Made by a program: the position numbers and the translations under genes. The notes beneath the pieces were generated by a model. It had not been told where the DNA came from, searched no databases, and was given only the letters and a program-made list of their open reading frames with translations. From contig PMTR01000016.1 in the NCBI GenBank assembly GCA_003167255.1, positions 23,116 to 81,269 of the forward strand: a DNA stretch of 58,154 bases, in the 5' to 3' direction. This DNA is from Bryobacterales bacterium. Its GTDB lineage: Bacteria > Acidobacteriota > Terriglobia > Bryobacterales > Bryobacteraceae. Below are positions 8,324 to 14,678 of the stretch, in pieces; position 1 is the stretch's first letter; each line of letters starts with the position of its first letter.

Positions 8324-8765
8324 GGTTCCCGCCGGAATATCGTGAAGCTAAGGCACTACGCAAAAATAACTTCGCAGTCTGCTGCCGTGGCGCACGCACT
8401 CCTGCGTGCCGCGTCGAGTCTCACTCGACGCCTCCGCGCCTTGGAGCAGCGGGCGTCGGCAAAAGTGCCGACGCGGCACGCAGGAGTGCGACGCAGGAGT
8501 GCGTGCGCCACGTCCGCCAGGCGTCCAATGTGAAGTTACTCTTGCGTCGGCCCTAAGGCCAAAGCGATACGCCACCACGCGGGAAGTCGCCGGGGGAGGT
8601 AAATGCGTCCCGGCATCAAAGGCGACGCCTTCCACGCGAGCGTTATGAGCGAATATCGGTAGTGAGTTCCGACCGAAGAAGTCGGACCGATGTGCTCCCA
8701 GATCTTTTGCGATGCCGCGATAATCCTCGTTTAGAAGCGGTAAGACCCCCGCAGCGCAATCGGGG
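8324..8765. other. Intergenic region containing a hairpin-rich repeat element
   Basis: There are 440 bp between two genes. The centre (8387-8511) is the nested inverted repeat described separately. The flanks show no family-like reading frame on either strand. Confidence 0.4.
8387..8511. repeat. Nested inverted-repeat element (REP/BIME-like)
   Basis: A perfect 21-bp inverted repeat joins 8387-8407 (GTGGCGCACGCACTCCTGCG plus T) with 8491-8511. An overlapping perfect 22-bp inverted repeat joins 8395-8416 with 8469-8490, because the right side carries the core GCAGGAGTGCG twice. The loop holds two further small hairpins, CGTCGAG-TCT-CTCGACG-like at about 8412-8430 and GTCGGC-AAAA-GTGCCGAC at about 8455-8472. 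The alternative pairings would let the element switch between two long stems. Function is unknown. The design is like repetitive extragenic palindromes rather than a terminator (no T run). Confidence 0.75.
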
Positions 8766-11483
8766 TTACCAGCCGAACGCCAGGAATGGATTCAGCCTGG
8801 CGTTGCGGTAATCCAGGCGGTACGCTTCGCGCACGCCCACTCGAATTCCGGGCCAGTGAAAGATGTTGACGTCGAAGACTAGCTCCGCGCCAGTGGAGCG
8901 GTACAGTGTTTGCCCCACCTTGCCGTAGTCGTAAAACGCGTTCGCCGCGATCCGCTTGATATAAAGGAGCTGGCCGATTGACCAATCGGGGTAGAGCAGC
9001 GGCGCGCTGTAAGTGCCGGAGAATTTGGTGAGGTTAGGACCGGTGTAATACGTATAGCCGCGGGGAAACTGAATCTGGCGGAAGAAATAGTAATTGCCGT
9101 TGTTACGCTCGTAGCCGCTTTCCAAAACCAGGGCGTGGTGCGGCGCCAGCCCCGGCAGCGCAAAACGCCCGTCGGCGGCGAGATGGCCGGCGGTATAGTT
9201 GTCGGCTTGGAGGGTGTGGCTGTAACTGAGCCGCAGAATCTGGCTCCAGGCCGGCGCCAGGTCGCGCGGACTGGCCTGGCGGATGTGCGCGAGCCGGAAA
9301 CCGTACGTCAGAGGAACCAGTCCGCCGCCCTCCAGGCCGACATGCTCCACCTGAGCGCCGATGCTGACGTTGGTGCGATAGGTGCCGCGCGAGAAATTCA
9401 GCGGAATATGGAAACCCGCGGCGACCGTGCGCTCGGTGAAATCATCGGTGTGGTCCACGTACTGCAGCCGGCGGCCCCGGTCGCCAAAACTGAAGTCCAA
9501 AACAGGGAAGAAGCGGTTGTAACTGAAGCCGGTCTGGTAGCCGAACGTGCCTTCGTCGGTGTTATAGAGAAGCGCGGCGTTGAAGTCGGCCAGGCGCATC
9601 TTGTCGTTCGACAAGATGCCGAAGCCCAGGTTCGGCGGCCCTCCCGTGAAGCCCCAGGAGTGAAAATCAAACAGGTGCAGCGAGGGCCGGTAGGGCGCCG
9701 CCGGCAACTGCGTGCCGGGAATCTGCGCACTGTAATCGTGGTGATTCTTCTGGAAACCCAGGCTGGAAGGCGCCACGGTGTCAATGCGGGTCCAGGTCGT
9801 GGGATCGAGAGGAATCTCCGCCAGGTTGTAGCCGCGAGCCGTGTAGTCGCTGTATAACAACTTGCTGCCATCGGGTGAGATGCTCGGATAATCGGCGCCG
9901 AACCGTGCGGCGGTGACCTGGTAACATTGGCCGGTCGAAATCTCGGCCGCGAATATATTGACCACATCATCGCGCGAGGATTTATACAGGATGTAACCGC
10001 CGTAGAACACCGGGTTGGCGAGTTCTTCGTCGCGGTGGGGAATAACCTCGTGAAAGGACCCCGATTCGAGGTCGACCACCGTGAGAGCGCGGCCTTGGCC
10101 GCTCTGCATCACCACGGCAAGCCGCTTGCCGTCTTCGGACCAGGCCGGCGTATAGACCATCTCGTTCTCCGGCGAGGGTAGACGGTGCAGTTCCGCACCG
10201 GTGCCGGCATCCAGGATGACCAGCGCGCATTTCCGGTCGGCGAGAAATTCGACCACCGCGATGCGCGAGCCATCGGGCGAGAGCACCGGGTTCACGAAGC
10301 GCGTCTTATGCGTGAGGCGCCGCGTATGGCCGCTCGAGAGATCGCGGACGAGGATCTCGGAATATCCGCGGATCCAGCGCGGATCGGGCACGTATTCGTC
10401 CCACACAATCTTGCCGTTGACCACGGAGGTGCGGTTGGCGGTGCTGGCGGTGGGCGCATAGTGGAACAGCGTCTGCTCGCGGCCATCCGGACTGACGCGG
10501 ACCACTTCCGTCGCATAGGTGTCGAGGCCGGTCTTCTGCGCCAGCACGCTGCCGTCTTTCTCGAAGACTGGCTGGTAGTAACCCGTAAAGGCGATTCTTG
10601 GCGCGAGATTGAGGATGCGCGGCTGGCTGAGGACCTTCCCATCGGCCTGCGATTTCCACGTCTCCCCCAGCACCGACATGGTGTCGCGGTAGTTGCCGGC
10701 AGCGCTGCGCCCGGTTTCCGCCTTAATCGCGCGGCTCAAAGAGAACGGACTAAAAGAACGATTGGCGGCGCGCGCCATGATTTTATCCCAGGCCTCAGCA
10801 CCAGAGGTGCGTTCCACTTGGTTGACCAGGAAGGCCCCCAGTTCCGCCTGGCTGGGAACGGCGTCGCGCAAGGAGCCGTGCATGGCTTTCATGAAGGAAA
10901 AGTTGTCGTCCGACAGGAGGAGCGCGCGCGTGGCCATCTCCGAGGAGGCGTACTGGCCGATGCCTCCACGCAGCAGGGCGGTCTGTGCGGCACGCGCGTC
11001 GCCGGCGATCCACCAATCGGGCAGGCTCATCCCGAGCGTTCCGGCCAGGCCCGCCTCGCCGAAGAACACGCTGGCCAGCTTGCCGAAACCATGGTTCATC
11101 TTGGCGATTTGCACCAGGTGGCGCGCTTCCTGCACGGTGATGGTATTGATCCAATCGTTGGTGCCCCAGAAGCCTTGCGCGGGCATCGTCTCGAAGGTGG
11201 CCATGCGGGGGAACAAGGAAACCGAGCCACCCGAGTACCGCGTCACATTCTGGTCGGCGAGCAAGACGGTAGTGTGCCTAGGAAGGGTGGCGCCGAGCGA
11301 TTGGCTCAAGGGCGCATAGAGTGTCTCAAGCGCGTTGGCGGCCCGCTGCGCGTCCGACTCGATCTCACTGGGGAAGACGATGTCGAAATGGTTCGTCCGT
11401 ATCCGGCGCCATTGGGTTCCGGGAGGATACTGTGCCCAAAGTCCGCCCGCGAGGCAAAAAGCCAACACCGCCGCCCGAGTCAT
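8766..11483 (-). CDS. Secreted TolB-like beta-propeller protein with degenerate peptidase-MA domain and C-terminal beta-barrel
   Basis: I start the gene at the ATG at 11483 (MTRAAVLAFCLAGGLWAQ, a clear signal peptide). The longer frame to 11600 includes a stray sigma-factor piece. After the signal comes RTNHFDIVFPSE and a peptidase-MA-like (gluzincin) region in which the expected HExxH helix reads QEARHLVQ and the downstream Glu helix reads PDWWIAGDA. Both catalytic glutamates and one His are gone. Residues about 290-600 are WD40/TolB-type repeats (VSPDGREQ, LSPDGSRIAV, WSEDGKRLAV, ISPDGSKLLY). The last 330 residues are beta-rich with alternating aromatic residues and end in FLAFGW, like an outer-membrane barrel (Omp85/BamA-like end). 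It is probably an outer-membrane or surface protein with no proteolytic activity of its own. Confidence 0.8.
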   Translation of the reverse strand: MTRAAVLAFCLAGGLWAQYPPGTQWRRIRTNHFDIVFPSEIESDAQRAANALETLYAPLSQSLGATLPRHTTVLLADQNVTRYSGGSVSLFPRMATFETMPAQGFWGTNDWINTITVQEARHLVQIAKMNHGFGKLASVFFGEAGLAGTLGMSLPDWWIAGDARAAQTALLRGGIGQYASSEMATRALLLSDDNFSFMKAMHGSLRDAVPSQAELGAFLVNQVERTSGAEAWDKIMARAANRSFSPFSLSRAIKAETGRSAAGNYRDTMSVLGETWKSQADGKVLSQPRILNLAPRIAFTGYYQPVFEKDGSVLAQKTGLDTYATEVVRVSPDGREQTLFHYAPTASTANRTSVVNGKIVWDEYVPDPRWIRGYSEILVRDLSSGHTRRLTHKTRFVNPVLSPDGSRIAVVEFLADRKCALVILDAGTGAELHRLPSPENEMVYTPAWSEDGKRLAVVMQSGQGRALTVVDLESGSFHEVIPHRDEELANPVFYGGYILYKSSRDDVVNIFAAEISTGQCYQVTAARFGADYPSISPDGSKLLYSDYTARGYNLAEIPLDPTTWTRIDTVAPSSLGFQKNHHDYSAQIPGTQLPAAPYRPSLHLFDFHSWGFTGGPPNLGFGILSNDKMRLADFNAALLYNTDEGTFGYQTGFSYNRFFPVLDFSFGDRGRRLQYVDHTDDFTERTVAAGFHIPLNFSRGTYRTNVSIGAQVEHVGLEGGGLVPLTYGFRLAHIRQASPRDLAPAWSQILRLSYSHTLQADNYTAGHLAADGRFALPGLAPHHALVLESGYERNNGNYYFFRQIQFPRGYTYYTGPNLTKFSGTYSAPLLYPDWSIGQLLYIKRIAANAFYDYGKVGQTLYRSTGAELVFDVNIFHWPGIRVGVREAYRLDYRNARLNPFLAFGW

Positions 11484-11489
11484 GACCAA

Positions 11490-11606
11490 TATTACCAATG
11501 ATGTCAGGCACGCGCGAGCGAGTTTCCAATCGCGCATGACGCTTTGCGGGGAGAGTTTCAGCACTTCGGCGGTTTCCTCGACGCTCAGGCCGCCGACCAA
11601 TCATAT
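11490..11606 (-). pseudogene. Region-4 fragment of an ECF-type RNA polymerase sigma factor
   Basis: In the frame directly upstream of the propeller gene, LVGGLSVEETAEVLKLSPQS then VMRDWKLARA reads as the helix-turn-helix of sigma region 4 of an ECF sigma factor (acidobacterial type, from memory). Regions 2 and 3 are absent, and an in-frame TGA stops the frame just upstream. It is in frame with the downstream gene and therefore can be mistaken for its N-terminus. Confidence 0.75.
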
Positions 11607-11749
11607 GGTAATCGTCCGATAGGGAACCGGGATGGCATCTTTGTACGCCGTTGACGTGCTCGGACTGGCAGCGAGAGACTACCGATATGGGTTAACGCAC
11701 CGCGTAGGGACGCGTGGTGATGCGAATGTCGCCAACCGTCGCCTCGTCG

Positions 11750-12634
11750 CTATGCCAGCGCCAGATTCAGGTTCTCAATGGCCTCGTCGATCTCCGCCGT
11801 GTTCTTGTAACCAAGCGTCACGCAATCCACTCCTGCATTATTGAACGCGAACCTCATCGCCGCCTGCCGGTCCTCACGGGTCGTGAACGCACCTTCTCCC
11901 ACCAGCTTCATGCTGATCACGCCCATACCTTCGCTGCGAACTTGCTTCACATGCGTGACCACCTCGCTCACGTTCCCCGCCCCACTCGTGTTGTAATCCT
12001 CCGCGTCCATCTGGGTGCCCTGGTGGTTCATTCGGATCATGGCGATCTCGATCCACTGGTTTCCCGGAAACCGGCGCAGCGCCGGCAGCCCGTGCACCGA
12101 TGCGCCGTGCCCCACCACAACCTTGTTCGACTGTGCTTCCAGAATCCCGTCCTGCCATCGCACAGTGTCCGTCGGCCAAGTAGCCACGTGCTGCCAGTGC
12201 ATCAGCATCACGTCGAAGTAATCGGTATTCGCCAGCTTACGCAACTCATCGATCTTTTCCAGCGGATTTACCCCTTCGCGCGTCGTCACCTTGGACATCA
12301 GCCGGTACGTATCGCGCGGAATGCCCTTCAGCGCCACGCCCAGCATGGTGTGCATCTCGCCGTATGTTTCGGAGGTCTCGAAGAAGCGAATGCCCCGGTC
12401 GTACGCATGGCGCACCAGCCTCGTGAACTGGTCCTGCCCCAACTCGCGCTGCGTCTGCCCGCTGCGCGTCCCAGTGCCGAACGCCAGCCGCGTTACGTTG
12501 ACGCCGGACTTCCCGAGCGTCACCCAATCGGTAGCTGACCTGCGCGCCGACCGCAAGGGCAGGCTTCCGCTGCCCGCGAGTACACCCGCGGCAAGTCCGG
12601 TCTTCAAGAAATTGCGCCGGGACCAGTGAGCCAT
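11750..12634 (-). CDS. Tat-exported aldo/keto reductase family protein
   Basis: The start at 12634 is supported by GGAGG six bases upstream; the frame extends further but without a ribosome-binding site. A twin-arginine signal (SRRNFLKTGLAAG) suggests a folded, cofactor-loaded periplasmic protein. Residues beyond 35 show the aldo/keto reductase barrel: LGKSGVNVTRLAFGTG at the start, the Asp and Tyr of the tetrad in YDRGIRFFETSETYG, Lys in LMSKVT and His in VMLMHW. The family reduces carbonyls with NAD(P)H; Tat-exported members are common in Acidobacteria and their substrates are unknown. It is a single gene. Confidence 0.87.
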   Translation of the reverse strand: MAHWSRRNFLKTGLAAGVLAGSGSLPLRSARRSATDWVTLGKSGVNVTRLAFGTGTRSGQTQRELGQDQFTRLVRHAYDRGIRFFETSETYGEMHTMLGVALKGIPRDTYRLMSKVTTREGVNPLEKIDELRKLANTDYFDVMLMHWQHVATWPTDTVRWQDGILEAQSNKVVVGHGASVHGLPALRRFPGNQWIEIAMIRMNHQGTQMDAEDYNTSGAGNVSEVVTHVKQVRSEGMGVISMKLVGEGAFTTREDRQAAMRFAFNNAGVDCVTLGYKNTAEIDEAIENLNLALA

Positions 12635-12665
12635 CTGTCGCCTCCAATGGTCCATATCCTATCAT

Positions 12666-13061
12666 GAGGTACGGACCAGCCAGGATCCGCTGTTCGAAGG
12701 GCAGCATTCGCCCCAGCAGGTGCTGGCGCTGTTTTCGCGTGTGATGGCGGAGCCTCAGCCGGACTGGCCGCGGCAGGCACTGGTCACGGGACGTCCGATG
12801 CTGGTGATGCCTTACGCATTCTATCAACCGGACAACGCCGCGCGGCTGGAACGGCTCGGCGTGGCGCGCATCATTGGACGAAAACACTACACCGCCCGGC
12901 GGGCGGCGGCCGAGTTGGATCGATTGCTAACGGATGCGCGTTATGCGGAACGGGCCACCATGGCGGCGCGACGGGTAGGGCGGGAGGAGGCGGTGCGGGT
13001 GACGTGCGATGCCGTGGAGGAGTGCGCGGGTGTCCACGCGGAGTGGGCGCGGCAAGCCTAG
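12666..13061 (+). pseudogene. Glycosyltransferase (GT1/MGT-like) fragment with internal deletion
   Basis: The open stretch begins without a start and reads PLFEGQHSPQQVLALFSRV, then AEPQPDWP. These match the middle of macrolide-type/UDP-glucuronosyl-like glycosyltransferases. It then jumps to ALVTGRPMLVMPYAF followed by DQPDNA-like QPDNAARLERLGV, the C-terminal acceptor/donor-binding region. The intervening segment, including most of the donor-binding motif (HHGGxGT), is missing although the frame is kept, and the N-terminal domain is absent. I therefore call a pseudogene with an in-frame internal deletion of an estimated 100 or more codons. Confidence 0.75.
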
Positions 13062-13071
13062 TGCTGCTGCT

Positions 13072-13437
13072 TCACTCATACCAAATTTCGACTTCGTAGC
13101 CATCCGGGTCGGCGATGTAGGCGTAGGGGTAGCCTGGGCTGAATTCGCCTCGCCGGAGCAGCTTGCCGCCGGCCTGCTCGACTTCGTCGACGGCCGCGTC
13201 GATGTCGCCGGGTGAGACAAGACGGAAGCCGAAGTGTGCGATGCCCCGTGACTCACCCGCACCCGACGCCTGCTCGTCAAAAGTGATCACATCCTGGCAG
13301 CCCGGTGTCCTGGTGTGGACCAGTCCCTCGGTCCGCCCGTATTCCTCCACGCCGAAAACTTGCCGGTAAAACCGTAGTGAGCGCTCAACATCTCGCACCA
13401 CGAGGTTAATATGCGTTAGTCCATAGGTGCGGACCAT
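13072..13437 (-). CDS. VOC (glyoxalase/bleomycin-resistance) family protein
   Basis: The 121-aa protein has the two beta-alpha-beta-beta-beta modules of the vicinal-oxygen-chelate fold. Candidate metal ligands are His9 (LTHINLVV), the His in IAHFGFRL and the Glu in GYEVEIWY. The ending DPDGYEVE is typical. The start has AAGGAG seven bases upstream. Members act as lyases, dioxygenases or drug-binding proteins; nothing here narrows it. It converges with the glycosyltransferase remnant. Confidence 0.87.
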   Translation of the reverse strand: MVRTYGLTHINLVVRDVERSLRFYRQVFGVEEYGRTEGLVHTRTPGCQDVITFDEQASGAGESRGIAHFGFRLVSPGDIDAAVDEVEQAGGKLLRRGEFSPGYPYAYIADPDGYEVEIWYE

Positions 13438-13598
13438 GTTGCTCTCCTTCGCGTCTTCGTGAAATATGCCGGCCTACGGCGGAGATCGGGCGAATGGCCT
13501 CGGCGCGCCAGCTCTAATAGAATACAATACCAATACCTCTCCAAAGACGCCGCAGCGTTTAGTGGGGCCGATAGGTGTACGGTCAGCCACTCGGAAAG

Positions 13599-13726
13599 TG
13601 CGCCCGTGGTTGTACCAGGTAACGATTCAGATACCGGATACGGCGCCGGCGGGCGTGGTAGTGGTGCATGCGACGGTCGGAGGAGTGACGTCCACCGACG
13701 GGGCGCTGATGTTCGTGTTGAAGTAG
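13599..13726 (+). pseudogene. C-terminal tail of a TIGR03437-family protein
   Basis: The end of the frame reads LYQVTIQIPDTAPAG then VVVVHATVGGVTS, ending in TAG. This matches the C-terminal beta-sandwich of the TIGR03437 family, which is greatly expanded in Solibacter. The upstream part of the same frame (13466-13598) has no family character. It is a stranded tail of a large secreted protein. Confidence 0.65.
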
Positions 13727-13784
13727 CGAGGCGGTAACCGCTCTGGTTCTCCGCTTACCCCAGGCTCCACACTTGGCTCTTTGG

Positions 13785-14534
13785 TCAGGGCACCGGTACC
13801 AACAGCGCCTTGCCGATCACAGTCGTCAAGCCGTCCAACATATCCATGAAGCTTGAGGCAAGCGACGGAATCGAAGAGATTTGACAAAGCTGTTCGGCAT
13901 TTTGCCACGCTGATTCCCGAGCGGCGCTCACGTTCCACGCGGCGATGGTATCTTCCAGATGCGAGATCGGAGGGAGCGCCTCGCCGAGGAGGCGGACATT
14001 CAGTGTGCGCTTCGCGGATTCAATGAGGCCGTCCAACGTGGAATTGAGTGCGGTGTAGTCGCTATAGTATGTTCCACCGTGATCCGGGGTTGTACCGGTG
14101 ACCTGACAAGTAGCGACGATGGCTTCGGGCAGGTCGTGATTTATATGAGCGTTGATGCCAGCCAGCGCGAACTGGATACGCGCGATCGCGCCCTGGTTGC
14201 GGCTATTGAACAAAACTCGCCAGCAATTGGACGCTGCCTGGCCGGAGAGCGAGGATTTGAGGGCAGAAAAGTAGAGACGCGCGAATTGTACGTCGAGCTG
14301 GGCAAGCCATTGAGGATCGGTGAAAGCACCGGCAGCCACCCGCGTTTCCGCAGCCTGCGTCACCTGCAGGTACAGCCAGTTGAACCACTTCAGGCCATCC
14401 CCGTCTACACAAGTGGTGTCGATGGTCCGGAGAATTTGGAGAACATCCGAGATGGATTGCGGGGCGGCCTGAACAGTAGCGAGGAGCGTCGCGTCATAGG
14501 GAAACATGGCCCATGGTAACCCAACGAAGCGCAT
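13785..14534 (-). CDS. DUF5995 family protein
   Basis: The 249-aa protein has the features I recall for DUF5995: WFNWLYLQVT near residue 50, DPQWLAQLDVQFARLYF, the Trp-Arg region WRVLFNSR and the signature IQFALAGINAHINHDLP, rich in invariant polar residues. That suggests an all-helical enzyme-like core with a conserved His/Asn/Asp cluster, but no activity is known to me. There is no signal peptide. It lies divergently from the patatin gene with 145 bp between the starts. A second start (MFPYD, residue 10) is possible. Confidence 0.8.
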   Translation of the reverse strand: MRFVGLPWAMFPYDATLLATVQAAPQSISDVLQILRTIDTTCVDGDGLKWFNWLYLQVTQAAETRVAAGAFTDPQWLAQLDVQFARLYFSALKSSLSGQAASNCWRVLFNSRNQGAIARIQFALAGINAHINHDLPEAIVATCQVTGTTPDHGGTYYSDYTALNSTLDGLIESAKRTLNVRLLGEALPPISHLEDTIAAWNVSAARESAWQNAEQLCQISSIPSLASSFMDMLDGLTTVIGKALLVPVP

Positions 14535-14626
14535 AGTTTCGCAGTGTCCAAGGGCCTGCCGGATTATTGCGCCGGCAGATACACACCGAATTCAGGTGGT
14601 AACGCTCGCGCGGGACGCCATTAGCT

Positions 14627-14656
14627 CGTTTGCACACTCGTTTGCAGGCGTTTGCA
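14627..14656 (+). promoter_or_regulatory. Triple CGTTTGCA repeat upstream of the patatin gene
   Basis: CGTTTGCA occurs three times, at 14627-14634, 14639-14646 and 14649-14656 (centre spacing 12 and 10 bases). The array lies in the divergent region between DUF5995 and the patatin-like gene, about one helical turn apart. It could be an operator array or simply a small tandem duplication. Confidence 0.35.
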
Positions 14657-14678
14657 GGCGATTGCTATCTGACTCGGA

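Noticed and set aside
8387-8511. CRISPR array
   Set aside because: The repeated GCAGGAGTGCG units are inverted and unevenly spaced, with no unique spacers of constant length. No cas genes are present.
10185-11501. 438-codon plus-strand frame opposite the propeller gene
   Set aside because: Arg/Ala/Gly-rich antisense of a well-supported gene; no motifs.
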